64,000 bases of DNA from NCBI RefSeq assembly GCF_042186555.1, contig NC_133335.1, positions 173,039,919 through 173,103,918 on the forward strand, written 5' to 3'. Of this stretch, positions 1 through 9,978 are shown one piece after another. A program made the position numbers and the translations under genes. The DNA is from Aquarana catesbeiana. Its lineage: Eukaryota > Chordata > Amphibia > Anura > Ranidae. The notes beneath the pieces are model-generated. The model did no database searches. It was not told the origin of the DNA and saw only the letters and a program-made list of their open reading frames with translations. The number at the start of each line of letters is the position of its first letter. Positions within the stretch are counted from its first letter, which is position 1.

Positions 1-140
1 AACAATAGACCCATCCCTCAACAGCAGATCCCCCAACAACATAAGACCCCCTGCAGCAACAATAGACCTCCCCAGCAACGATAGACAGCCAAGACCCCCA
101 ACTACCACTCCCCTGCCCACCGCTACCCCCTAGCAAAATT
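1..140. repeat. degenerate A/C-rich tandem repeat
   Basis: Imperfect units of roughly 20-25 bp built on CAACAATAGACC and CCCCCAACAAC recur through this stretch, which runs off the left edge of the window. The units are too diverged to fix one period by eye. No coding sequence is seen. Confidence 0.4.
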
Positions 141-459
141 GTTTAGCAGAAACACAGGATCAGTACCCTCCCCTCTGGCAGAACGACCATCTGCCCTGTT
201 TATATAGGCAGCTTGTCATTCTACCTCTGTACTGTGTAATTGGCGGTTGCTGGCGGACATCGAGCCCGTGGTTCCCAACACTGGGCTCCTGCTGTGTATA
301 ATCACAGCGGGAGTGGGTCTCCGGCAGCACATGCACGCCCCAGGCCTGGAAGTGTCAGATCACATGGCACAGAGCGGCTGCCCTGCCACAGTAAATGTAC
401 GTGGGGCTGTTTGCAAGTGGTTAATATTATAGTGTGAGCAGCGCTGGTCTACAAACCTT
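141..459. other. no recognisable feature
   Basis: Two overlapping open frames of 61-65 codons (240-437) resemble no protein I know and have no supporting context. I see no gene, repeat boundary or RNA here. Confidence 0.4.
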
Positions 460-612
460 TTATAAATTATTATTATTATTATTATTCAGGATTTATATAG
501 CACCAACAGTTTGCGCAGCGCTTTACAACATGAGGGTAGACAGTACAGTTACAATACAATTCAATACAGGAGGGATCAGAGGGCCCTGCTCGTTAGAGCT
601 TACAATCTAGAA
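460..612 (-). repeat. dispersed LINE/SINE 3'-end-like repeat with (TTA)n tail
   Basis: A (TTA)n run is followed by ATTTATATAGCACCAAC, a GCGCAGCGCTTTACAA core and GAGCTTACAATCTAGA. On the minus strand this reads as a 3' end with a GCGCTGC core and a TATATAA stretch before an (AAT)n tail. I recall this pattern as a common vertebrate retroposon tail, but the exact family is not assigned. Confidence 0.45.
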
Positions 613-1130
613 GGTATATCTCCTATTTGGAAAAAAAAAACATAAATACATAAAATACATCTTATAACAAATATCAAGTGCAACTGAATATCCAAAAAGT
701 GCTATAGTGCAAAAAATCTGTGCAATACAATCAGTGCACAATTCTTATATGAACAGTTCTATATTTAATAAAGTGCTATGGTGCAAAAAATTAATAAACC
801 CTTTACTCAGATGTGTATCCTGTAGTTAATCAAACAAAAGTTCTTCAAAGAATACAATTATATTAATAGAATCCTCAATAATCTTCCCATCCAGTGCAGT
901 GTCCAAAAACAATATAAGTTCACAAAGATAGCTCACAAAGTGCAGTATAACACCCAGGTGTGAGTTTGTCACCGCTCACTCTAAATCAAACTCAACAGAG
1001 ATATAGGCTGGTCAGATTATAAACCAGTGCAAACTCTCAATGATTCCAGATATACCCAGTAGCTTTGCTCCTCTCCAGACTAGAATCCATATAGCAACAT
1101 CTCTTCTATGCCCTACACTCAACACAAAGG
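613..1130. other. AT-rich stretch, no gene seen
   Basis: AT-rich sequence with short repeated phrases such as GTGCTATAGTGCAAAAAAT and its variant near 777. No open frame of note. It is probably old interspersed repeat. Confidence 0.35.
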
Positions 1131-1136
1131 GCAAAG

Positions 1137-1297
1137 AGAAGGAAGGAAGCTCTCGTCGTGTGAGATCATCAGAACAGGTTTTATTTAAAGTGCTAAAGTG
1201 CTACACTCATATGTGAAAGTGTCCACCCAACACTGGGGTACAACACATAATCCTCTAAGCCGTTCTCCGGTTTCAGCATGAACTACGACTCAGCCAA
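1137..1297 (-). repeat. dispersed repeat, inverted copy 1
   Basis: This is the diverged reverse complement of 2768-2940. Shared blocks include GGCTTAGAGGATTATGTG, GGACACTTTCACAT and AAATAAAACCTGT when read on the minus strand. The two copies face each other across the minisatellite region. The family is not recognised. Confidence 0.55.
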
Positions 1298-1359
1298 CAA
1301 GGAGCATACATTACACATCTAACTTGTTAACTACCTATTACACTTTTAAAGGCCCTAGA

Positions 1360-1965
1360 GCACCAGGACAATGACACGTGATGCTGACGTGGCACTGATG
1401 ACAGATGGCACTGATACGTGGCACTGATGACACTGATGTGGCACTGATGAAAGATGGCACTGATACGTGGCACTGATGACACTGATGTGGCACTGATGAT
1501 AGATGGCACTAATACGTGGCACTGATGACAAATGGCACTAATACGTGGCACTGACAGATGGCACTAATACGTGGCACTGATGACACATGACACTTATGAC
1601 AGATGGCACTTATATGTGGCACTGATGACAGATGGCACTAATACGTGGCTCTGATGACAGATGGCACTAATATGTGGCACTGATGACAGATGGAACTAAT
1701 ACGTGGCACTGATGACAGATGACACTAATGTGTGGCACTGATGACACGTGACACTGATGACAGATGGCACTGATATGTGGCACTGATGACACGTTACACT
1801 GATGACAGATGGCACTGATATGTGGCACTGATGACACGTGACACTGATGACAGATGCCACTGATACATGGCACTGATAACACGTGACACTGATAACAGAT
1901 GGCACATGACATTGACAGGTGGCACTGATGACAGATGGCACTAATATGTGGCACTGATGACAAAT
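1360..1965. repeat. minisatellite of GATGACAGATGGCACT type
   Basis: Imperfect units mix GGCACTGATGACAGATG with GGCACTAATACGTGG. Minus-strand open frames with repeated Cys and His (for example 1696-1941) are a by-product of repeats lacking stops. Confidence 0.8.
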
Positions 1966-2256
1966 GGCACTGATGACAGTGTGGACAGATGGCAGTGGGG
2001 ACAGATGAGAGTGCGGACAGATGGCAGTGGGGACAGATGACAGTGGGGACAGATGACAGTGCGGACAGATGGCAGTGGGGACAGATGACAGTGGGGACAG
2101 ATGACAGTGGGGACAGATGACAGTGGGGACAGATGACAGTGCGGACAGATGGCAGTGGGGACAGATGACAGTGGGGACAGATGACAGTGGGGACAGATGG
2201 CAGTGGGGACAGATGACAGTGGGGACAGATGACAGTGCGGACAGATGGCACTGACA
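1966..2256. repeat. 16-bp minisatellite (GGGGACAGATGACAGT)
   Basis: About 18 head-to-tail units of 16 bp vary mainly at GTGGGG/GTGCGG and GACA/GGCA. The minus strand is open in several frames and encodes repeating CPHCHLS-like peptides, an artefact of the repeat. Confidence 0.85.
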
Positions 2257-2281
2257 GGTACTGTGTTCACTTTTTTCCTTT

Positions 2282-2630
2282 TTTTTTTTTCTGACACTTA
2301 GGCTGCAGCGGTTCGTTCTCCCTCCTCACACGCTGTCTCTGTGTGAGGAGGGAGAGCCGGCAATGAGAGATGATCTCATATGTTTACATATGAGATCATC
2401 TCTCATTGGCACCACCGATCGCACTGTAAACGGCCGCTGTGATTTGCCGTTTATGGCGATCTGTGACTGGCTGTGTCCAAGGGACACGGCCAGCACAGAA
2501 CTTCCCCGATGCATGCCCGCGGGAGCGCGCACCGCGGAAGTAAACAGCAGGACGTCCAGGGACGGCCACCCGGCAGTTAGCGTCCGCGCTGCAGCCGTCT
2601 TTCGGCTATAGCGCGGGCGTGAAGTGGTTA
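2282..2630 (-). repeat. GC-rich dispersed hairpin repeat ending in TTAACCACTTC
   Basis: On the minus strand it begins TTAACCACTTCACGCC and runs through GC-rich sequence into two strong hairpins: a perfect 22-bp stem with a 2-nt loop (2362-2407) and a 14-bp stem (2318-2331 with 2341-2354). A related repeat with the same TTAACCACTTC start lies on the plus strand at 45784. It looks like a non-autonomous dispersed element with no coding capacity. Confidence 0.6.
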
Positions 2631-2767
2631 ATAATGATGGTATTGTTTACACACAAAGGGGCAAACGTCCCTCTAATAAGCTTGTGCGGTATACTCAGAC
2701 GTCCTCTGCTCCGTGAAGATGTCCAATGATGTCCAATGATGAAATGCATAGGGAGGGGCTAGAACTG

Positions 2768-2940
2768 ATGTTCCTGCATTGGCCGAATCGTAATCGTGGT
2801 TCATGGTGAGACCGGAGACAAACGGCTTAGAGGATTATGTGGTGTAACCCAGTTTCGGGCGGACACTTTCACATGCGAGTGAAACACTTTGTTTTAAAAT
2901 AAAACCTGTACCCATGTCCGCTGAGCTTCTTCTCCTATCC
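2768..2940 (+). repeat. dispersed repeat, inverted copy 2
   Basis: Diverged inverted partner of 1137-1297, sharing blocks from GTTCATG through GGCTTAGAGGATTATGTG to AAATAAAACCTGT. Confidence 0.55.
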
Positions 2941-2979
2941 CTGCACTCAGGACTGGCCACAGTGAACTAATGTACACAG

Positions 2980-3095
2980 TGTTAGAAATTCTGTATATAG
3001 CCCTACAGAACAGACAGACAGTATACAGTTCATATGGTCTTTGCTGCTTATCTGTAAACAGGAAACAGGAACTTTATTATAGAGAAAGGACATAG
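2980..3095 (-). mobile_element. copia 3' LTR, distal part (split)
   Basis: Begins TGTTAGAAATTC and matches the copia LTR copy at 39959-40180 through GCCCTACAGAACAGAC and GAAACAGGAACTTTATTATAG. It stops at CATAG (3091-3095). The rest of the same LTR resumes at 39281, also at CATAG, and ends in TTCTAACA at 39402. The gap is filled by nested insertions. The uninterrupted copy reads straight through CATAGAGTTC, supporting one LTR split by a later insertion. Confidence 0.7.
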
Positions 3096-3261
3096 GGGTT
3101 GATTTACTAAAGACAACTAGACTGTGCACTTTGCAAAGTGCATTTGCACTCTGTAAGTACAATTGCTCCAGCTTAGTAAATTCGGTAAATCTTCACTTTG
3201 CAAAGAATACCCAATCACATGCAAGGAAAATTTGAAAAAAACAGTATTTTTGCTTGCACAT
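3096..3261 (+). mobile_element. GGGTTGATTT MITE, left part
   Basis: Starts GGGTTGATTTACTAAAG directly after CATAG and includes ACTGTGCACTTTGCAAAG. It breaks off at GCTTGCACAT (3261). The missing remainder begins GATTGGATGATGG at 39191 and ends AAATCAACCC at 39280, followed by a second CATAG. The 5-bp CATAG on both sides is its target-site duplication. A related copy sits at 47196-51214. Confidence 0.7.
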
Positions 3262-3860
3262 TAGACATGTGCACTGACAAAAAAATGTGTTCGTTTTCGT
3301 TTCATTCATCTTTTTGCTTTTTTCGGAAAGTTAGAAAATTCGGAAATTCAGAAATTAGAAAATTCGGAAATCCGAAAATTTCCGAATTCCAAATTTTCGA
3401 ATTTGGAATTTTCAGATTTCCGAATTTTCAAATTTTCAAATTTTCAAATTTCGAATTTTCGAATTCCGAAAATTCAGAAATTCAAAAATATGAAAATCTG
3501 AAAATTTAAAAATCTGAAAAAAAAAGAAAGAAAATCAGTAAAATTCAAAATAATAACTAATAATAACTATTAAATTATAGGTATTGGAATTTCCTTTCAA
3601 ATCTAGCTGTTTGTGAACGTAACAAATACAAATTTATCTGAAGTTACGAATTATCCAAAATAACAAATGCTGCATCTAAACAAATGGAATGGAACAAATT
3701 AATAATAAATAATAATAATAAAAAGGTTTTATTATGGGGGCGGAGCCGGCAGCCAGAGCTGATGGATGTGTGACACCTAAGCTCTGCTACAACGGGCGAC
3801 ATTAAGCGGCTCACAGCACATTACAACACCCCAAAAGCACATCTACTGTCTTCTTAGGAC

Positions 3861-5009
3861 GTGGGGCACACAGCGGCAGCGATGGCCAAACGAAAGGAGA
3901 GAGAGGGACCGAGGAAACTAACAGATTTCTATCCCCTCAGCACGGCCCGGGATTTCCAAGATGGCGCCGGCACGGAGAGCCGCGCCACAGCCTCCACAGC
4001 ACAGCTACACAGCCATCCAGTGCCATCCTCGGGTGAGTCAAATGCCAGTGACCATCCGTTACCATCCTCCCCATTTAGTAGCCCTGCCAAGCAGAAAAGG
4101 AGGATTGGGGGAGAGGATGGGACCCGGGATAGCTCAGAAATGGAGGGGGAAGATATGGAGGAATCCTCTGCTTACACACAAAAGCTAGATGCCTTCCCCA
4201 CCTCAGGGCAACCCATCTTAGACACCACCATGAAGGAGATGTTACAAACGCTAAGAGGGGCCCTCCAGTGCGATATGGCAGCATTTATGCAGACCACCAA
4301 ACGTGAAGTAGCAGCAGTAGCTACCAGAGTGACACATGTGGAGAAAAAAATGGAGGAATTCACATTGGCACATAACGAACTAGTGGATGCACACTTTGAT
4401 GTTGAGGAAGAGATCAAAACCATGCGACTCAAAATGGCCGACATCGAAGACAGGGCTCGCAGGAACAACATCAAATTCAGAGGTGTCCCTGAGTCGGTCA
4501 AACCGGCTGATCTTACGGCTTATCTTCAAAAACTCATGATAACGGCCCTCCCAGCACTAGGACCTGCGGATCTAACGATTGACAGGGCCCACAGACTTCC
4601 GAAGCCATCCTTCCTACCTGCCCAGACCCCCAGGGATGTTATCGCACGCATCCACTTCTACCATATCAAAGATCAACTGATGAGGTACGCAAGACAACAC
4701 CCTGCTCTACCTGACCCTTTTACCGGGATTGCACTGTATGCTGACCTGTCCCAAGCGACTCTTACAGCACGGCACAATCTGGTGCCAATTACCAAAATCC
4801 TGCGTAACCATAAAATCATCTATAAATGGGGCTTCCCAGCCAAGCTAATTGTGGATATGCATAACGAATCGCATGCTATCACATCACTTGATAAAGGCCT
4901 GGAGCTAATCCGCAAATGGAAGCTGCTGCCGGAGAATGGTGAGCTAGCAGACCCTGACCCTCTCCACGGGAGGTACAACACCCACAACCGACAACGAAGA
5001 ACCAAGTAA
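3861..5009 (+). CDS. L1 ORF1 protein (RNA-binding chaperone)
   Basis: 382 codons, uninterrupted. The N-terminus is basic and low in complexity. A likely coiled coil follows at about residues 115-195 (many charged and aliphatic residues ending KMADIEDRARRNNIK). Then comes an RRM-like region from about residue 199 (NNIKFRGVPES) and a C-terminal domain with DRAHRLPKP and a basic stretch to KWKLL. This matches the coiled coil-RRM-CTD layout of L1 ORF1 proteins, which trimerise and bind element RNA. A second ATG at 3882 (MAKRKEREG) may be the real start, because it opens directly into the basic region. Confidence 0.85.
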   Translation: MGHTAAAMAKRKEREGPRKLTDFYPLSTARDFQDGAGTESRATASTAQLHSHPVPSSGESNASDHPLPSSPFSSPAKQKRRIGGEDGTRDSSEMEGEDMEESSAYTQKLDAFPTSGQPILDTTMKEMLQTLRGALQCDMAAFMQTTKREVAAVATRVTHVEKKMEEFTLAHNELVDAHFDVEEEIKTMRLKMADIEDRARRNNIKFRGVPESVKPADLTAYLQKLMITALPALGPADLTIDRAHRLPKPSFLPAQTPRDVIARIHFYHIKDQLMRYARQHPALPDPFTGIALYADLSQATLTARHNLVPITKILRNHKIIYKWGFPAKLIVDMHNESHAITSLDKGLELIRKWKLLPENGELADPDPLHGRYNTHNRQRRTK

Positions 5010-5431
5010 CCGACTCATCCGAGCTGGTACTACCTCTCCAAGCCTCCAACCTACTCTTAATACACCCGGTATACCAAATATACCCTAATTTGTGTGCCTT
5101 CACCCTACAAAGCGAGTGTAATGCTCAAGGATCCACCGTCCGTTGTTCGGCTGTTTTATTTTTATTTTTACTCTTCTTTTTGACTTTGTACTCTAGTACC
5201 CCAATTCAAGTTACGAGATGTTGTCCGTAACCTGTTCTCCAAGTTTGATGCGATCTACACGTTATAAGATCTCACCAGTTCAAGTTTTTATGGTTCCTGA
5301 CACCACAAGCCTGTCTGATCAACATGGGGCGGAGCTGCGGAGGGCTCCCTACACACTGACCACGCCACCTACGTCACCTTCAACACCCGCTTCCACCGCC
5401 GGATGGCATAGACGCACCTTCTACCACCTGA

Positions 5432-8400
5432 ATGAATCTTAAGCTAATGACTTTCAATGTGAGGGGCCTGAATAGTCCCTACAAAAGAAGAGCTCTTTGC
5501 AAAACTGCCATAGAAGCAAACTGCGACATCCTGTGTGCGCAAGAGACTCACTTCTCCAGCACGAAACCACCGAAATGCTCACATCCCAAATTCCAGCAAG
5601 TATATACAGCCAACAACAACGCCAAGAAGAATGGAGTGCTAATAGCTATTAGGGACAGATTAACCTTTTCTCTTTTGCAGGTACATGCTGATCCGCGTGG
5701 TCGCTTTCTCATCTTAGTAGCTGAAATGGACCATGTCACCTATACCCTGGTAAATCTGTATGCACCTAATGTGAGCTCCCTCAAATTTATTCGTAAAGTA
5801 TTCACAATGGCTAAAAAAATGCAGAAAGGTAGTCTAATTATATGTGGCGATTTCAATATGGTTATGAATGCAGAGTGGGACACCTCTTCTACGGCTCTTA
5901 GGCAGAGGCCCTCTTTGGGAGCCCTCTGTCATGAGGAACGGCTTTTTGATCCCTGGCGCTGCCTTAGGTCCACCGAAAGAGACTATACGCACTTCTCTGC
6001 AGTCCACAACAGCTATGCTAGAATAGACTTTTTCCTTACCGATCTGTGCACGCTACAGAAGGTCCAGACCGCTGACATCCACAACATCACCTGGTCTGAT
6101 CACGCCCCTGTGACGATTGAGGTTGTGGATGGCAGCAAAACCGTTCAAAAACCGATGTGGCGCAATAACACATTTCTCCTATCGCAACCCAAAATTCGGG
6201 ATGAAATAGCAGAAAAAGTGGCTGAGTATTTTAAATTTAACGATACTGAGGAATGTTCCCCAATGACGATATGGTGTGCTCATAAGGCCTATGCTCGAGG
6301 TGTCCTCATTCAGATTGCTTCTAGAGAGAGGAAAAGAAAAATGAAACGTATGTCACAACTCCATGACACTATAGCAGAACTAGAGCTGAAACACAAAAAT
6401 CCCAGTACCAGATCCAACGAGGTCCTCTCCCGGCTTACAACCTGCCGGGAGGAACTTAGACAGGAACTAAGAGCAGATTACGAAACGTACTTTAAAAAGC
6501 TAAAACTTACTTACTACTCCCAGAATAACCGCTCGGGAAAATTATTAGCTGCCCAACTCAAGAAAAAACAGGCCCGCTCGAACATCGCTCACATTAAGCA
6601 TCACCTCAACAACACTGTATTTCAAAACCCCAAAGACATAGCTAAGGTATTTAAAGAATACTACGAATCCCTGTACAATCTTAACAATGACCCCACAATA
6701 CACCAGCCCACAACCAAGGAGATAGACGAGTTCCTTACTGGAATTCGCCTACCTTCGGTGGACAAAGCGTCACTCCAAAAACTAAACTCCCCTATTACCC
6801 ACCAAGAAGTAGAAGCAGTAATCGCATCTCTACCCATGCATAAATCGCCTGGTGCGGACGGATTTTCCGCCGAGTACTACAAGGCAATTACTCGGACTCT
6901 TACCCCTGAACTAGTTAAAGTCTTTAATATGGCGGCCACTTCAGGCAGCTTCCCCAGAGAGATGCTACAAGCTGTTATAGTCACAATACCGAAAAGTGGC
7001 AAGGACACAACGAACCCCCAAAACTTTAGGCCCATATCCCTCTTGAATTCGGACCTCAAAATATATGCTAAAATCCTAGCGAATAGATTAAAAGACATCA
7101 CCCCTTCCCTTATAGGATTGGATCAGGTCGGTTTTGTCAAAAGCAGGCAGGCGCCGGATGGAACCAGACGTATGTTGAATCTCCTGAGAATGGCTGAAAC
7201 CAAAAAGGTACCCAGCATATTCCTGGCCTTAGATGCGGAAAAGGCCTTCGACAGGGTCCACTGGGGTTACCTGTCTAGGACCTTGCACAAGTTTGGCATC
7301 TCGGGTCTGATCCACTCAGCCATCATGTCTTTATATACGAACCCCACAGCACAAATCTACACTTCCACGTTGCTCTCAGACCCCTTCAGGTTATCTAATG
7401 GTACCCGGCAGGGGTGCCCACTCTCGCCGATAATTTTCTCCTTGATTATAGAGCCACTAGCGGCATATGTAAGAGGCGATGCTGTGATAGAGGGCATCGA
7501 CACCGGTCACGAATCCCATAAAATAGGGCTCTTCGCAGATGACATTATTTTAACAATAACTAATCCACTTGCATCCTTACCTGCTATTAACTCCCTCCTA
7601 CATAAGTTTGGAAATGTTTCCTACTACAAAGTCAACACCAGTAAATGCTTTGCATTAACCATCAACATGCCTGAAAAAACAAAGCCGAGACTAAAGGAAA
7701 TTTTCCCTTGCAACTGGGACCCGCCCTCAATTACATATCTGGGTGTGCAGCTAGCCTCCTCCTCCACCAACATCTACTCTTGCAATTTCCCTCCACTCCT
7801 GCTTAAAATGGAAGCGGAACTAAATCAAATAAGTAAGCTCCCGCTCACGTGGCTGGGGAGGATAGCTGCATATCAAATGCAAGTTATGCCCAAAATTCTC
7901 TATGTTTTCAGGACCGTACCCATCCCTATCCCCCAACAATTCTTTACACACATAGATAAACTACTTAACAAATTCATATGGGGCGGTAAAAAACCGAGGA
8001 TCGCACTAGCACAGCTTTATAAACCTAAACATCTAGGCGGCGTTGGCCTCCCCAATGCTCAACTATACTATAAAGCAGCACTACTGGACCAGATGCGCTA
8101 CTGGTTCTCATGTCAAACGGACAATAGATGGTCAGACATTGAACGTACAGTGACCCCTGGTCACGATCTACCAGCACTAGCTATAGCCGCTAGCCTTCAT
8201 CACAAGCCCAAGGTTCCCCCGTACCCAGCCATACAAGCTACTGTTAATGCTTGGTCCTCTTTAGTGAATTCTAAGTTCACTGACATTCCAACCCGCACAT
8301 TAAGAATACCACTAGCAGCTTATGAGTACCTAATACCGAGCTTCTCAGTCCACAGCTGGAAGAAACAGGGAGTACACTTCAACACTACTGACCTGAACAC

Positions 8401-9166
8401 AATGGATGAACTTGATAGATACAAACTGTTCCAACTAAACCACTATTCACACTCCAACCCGACCCGTCCGATCACAATCCCGCAGATCCTATGGCAATAT
8501 CTGCTCAATAAATCCCCGCCTACTCGCAAGGGCATATCCTTGTTTTACACATTCGCCTCCCCTACCTATCTACAAGCTAAATTACCTAACATGCATAAAT
8601 GGGAGAGGGACCTACAAAGGGTATATCCTCTGCACCAATGGCACATAGCTATAAAATATAATAACAAATCTTCCTCTTGCATAGACCACTGGGATAACGC
8701 ACAAAAATTACTACATAGGTGGTACCTCACCCCCTCCCGACTGCACAAGATGAAACCCTCCACATCAGCATTATGCTGGAGAGAATGCTTAGCTACAGGC
8801 AATCTTCTCCACATATTTTGGGGTTGTAAAAAAATCCAACCGTTCTGGGAGGAGGTCCAATCCCTCATTTACAATGTTACCAATACCCATCTCAAACTTG
8901 AACCAGCACTAACACTCCTGAGCCTGGGCATTGAAGCCTATCACCCCCTAATGAGGAAAGTAGTAATTCATATCTTATTTGCGGCTCGTATTTCAATAGC
9001 AAAAGAATGGCTATCACTAGCACCCCCCACAATAGAGGAAGTTATCTCGAGAGTAAACGCCCAATATACAATGGAAAGAGCTCTGGCCTACGCTAAAGGA
9101 GGATCCCCGAATTTCCATAAACAGTGGGAGATTTGGAGATCCTCCAAATACACCTCCTCACATTGA
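5432..9166 (+). CDS. L1 ORF2 endonuclease-reverse transcriptase
   Basis: 1244 codons without a stop. Residues 1-230 are an apurinic-type endonuclease (MTFNVRGLN, CAQETHF, ICGDFNMV near 137, SDHAPV near 222). The reverse transcriptase spans about 470-760 with PISLLNSDLKIYAKILANRL, ALDAEKAFDRV, RQGCPLSP and the catalytic FADDI near residue 700. A cysteine/histidine cluster near 1113-1132 (CWREC, HIFWGC) resembles the C-terminal knuckle of the Tx1/L1 group. It nicks the target and primes reverse transcription of its own RNA. All key motifs are present. It follows ORF1 after 422 nt, as in other bicistronic L1s. Confidence 0.92.
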   Translation: MNLKLMTFNVRGLNSPYKRRALCKTAIEANCDILCAQETHFSSTKPPKCSHPKFQQVYTANNNAKKNGVLIAIRDRLTFSLLQVHADPRGRFLILVAEMDHVTYTLVNLYAPNVSSLKFIRKVFTMAKKMQKGSLIICGDFNMVMNAEWDTSSTALRQRPSLGALCHEERLFDPWRCLRSTERDYTHFSAVHNSYARIDFFLTDLCTLQKVQTADIHNITWSDHAPVTIEVVDGSKTVQKPMWRNNTFLLSQPKIRDEIAEKVAEYFKFNDTEECSPMTIWCAHKAYARGVLIQIASRERKRKMKRMSQLHDTIAELELKHKNPSTRSNEVLSRLTTCREELRQELRADYETYFKKLKLTYYSQNNRSGKLLAAQLKKKQARSNIAHIKHHLNNTVFQNPKDIAKVFKEYYESLYNLNNDPTIHQPTTKEIDEFLTGIRLPSVDKASLQKLNSPITHQEVEAVIASLPMHKSPGADGFSAEYYKAITRTLTPELVKVFNMAATSGSFPREMLQAVIVTIPKSGKDTTNPQNFRPISLLNSDLKIYAKILANRLKDITPSLIGLDQVGFVKSRQAPDGTRRMLNLLRMAETKKVPSIFLALDAEKAFDRVHWGYLSRTLHKFGISGLIHSAIMSLYTNPTAQIYTSTLLSDPFRLSNGTRQGCPLSPIIFSLIIEPLAAYVRGDAVIEGIDTGHESHKIGLFADDIILTITNPLASLPAINSLLHKFGNVSYYKVNTSKCFALTINMPEKTKPRLKEIFPCNWDPPSITYLGVQLASSSTNIYSCNFPPLLLKMEAELNQISKLPLTWLGRIAAYQMQVMPKILYVFRTVPIPIPQQFFTHIDKLLNKFIWGGKKPRIALAQLYKPKHLGGVGLPNAQLYYKAALLDQMRYWFSCQTDNRWSDIERTVTPGHDLPALAIAASLHHKPKVPPYPAIQATVNAWSSLVNSKFTDIPTRTLRIPLAAYEYLIPSFSVHSWKKQGVHFNTTDLNTMDELDRYKLFQLNHYSHSNPTRPITIPQILWQYLLNKSPPTRKGISLFYTFASPTYLQAKLPNMHKWERDLQRVYPLHQWHIAIKYNNKSSSCIDHWDNAQKLLHRWYLTPSRLHKMKPSTSALCWRECLATGNLLHIFWGCKKIQPFWEEVQSLIYNVTNTHLKLEPALTLLSLGIEAYHPLMRKVVIHILFAARISIAKEWLSLAPPTIEEVISRVNAQYTMERALAYAKGGSPNFHKQWEIWRSSKYTSSH

Positions 9167-9648
9167 TACACTCATTTTTACTGATACAATAAAGTACAAT
9201 GAATGCCTCTGGTGCGGTGGTATGCTAACAGCATCTTTCAACATCCATAGATTGGATATTTACCAAGGAGCAACTAACTGCGGTGTGTTTGGTGTGTGGG
9301 GATGACTCTGCACTCTGCATCTATGACAACTATATATCGTTGTTTATGTTTTATACCCTGAATTAATAGCACTTACTGCTCACAGCCTATCTTACCATGG
9401 ATCCCTCATAGGACCCATGACAAGCTACTATGCGGTTAACCAGCAATAAGCCTGGTCACAGTGTGAACCCAAAAGGGGTGGCAGGCTGCACCTCCTATAG
9501 AGGTCAAACATATAATCCAATCAGTAGCTTGAATACATGTTGTATATTCTTGATTACTTAAGTTGTAAGTGTTGTATATACATATTCACCTTGTATAACC
9601 TTCAGAAATGCCTATACTGAATGCTCTGTAATGTACAAAGTGAAAATC

Positions 9649-9654
9649 AATAAA
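9649..9654 (+). promoter_or_regulatory. L1 polyadenylation signal
   Basis: AATAAA lies 13 nt before the A-tail that starts at 9667, the expected placement for L1 transcript processing. Confidence 0.75.
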
Positions 9655-9978
9655 AATCTATTGTTTAAAAAAAAAAAAAAAAGGTTTTATTATTATTATT
9701 TATTATTAATAGATCGTTACATTCCATTCGTTTAGATACGGCATTCGTTATTTCAGATAACAAATAAATTTGTACTCGTTACGTTTACTAACAGCCAAAT
9801 TTGAAAGGAAATTCCAATACCTATAATTTAATAGTTATTATTAGTTAGTTATTATTTCAGATTTTTGGGTTTTCTTTCTTATTTTCAGATTTTCACTTTT
9901 CCAAATTTTTTAATTTTAAAATTTCCGAAATTTCGAATTTCCGAATCTTTGTATTTTCTGATTTTGAATTTCGAGTTT

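Larger units (their letters stand above)
3736..9678 (+). mobile_element. full-length Tx1-like L1 retrotransposon
   Basis: A 5.9-kb non-LTR element with a short 5' leader (3736-3860), ORF1, a 421-nt spacer, ORF2, a roughly 500-nt 3' UTR, an AATAAA signal and a poly(A) tail (9667-9678 and onward). It is flanked by a 15-bp duplication AAAAGGTTTTATTAT (3721-3735 and 9679-9693). The undisturbed target is present in the second foldback unit at 10384-10398, a built-in empty-site control. Both ORFs are uninterrupted, so the element may be young and possibly competent, which is inference. Confidence 0.9.

Noticed and set aside
1667..2297. Cys/His-rich frames (CPHCHLS repeats) that look like zinc-finger proteins
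   Set aside because: They translate 16-bp and related minisatellites lacking stops in several frames; no start context, no linker or finger spacing.
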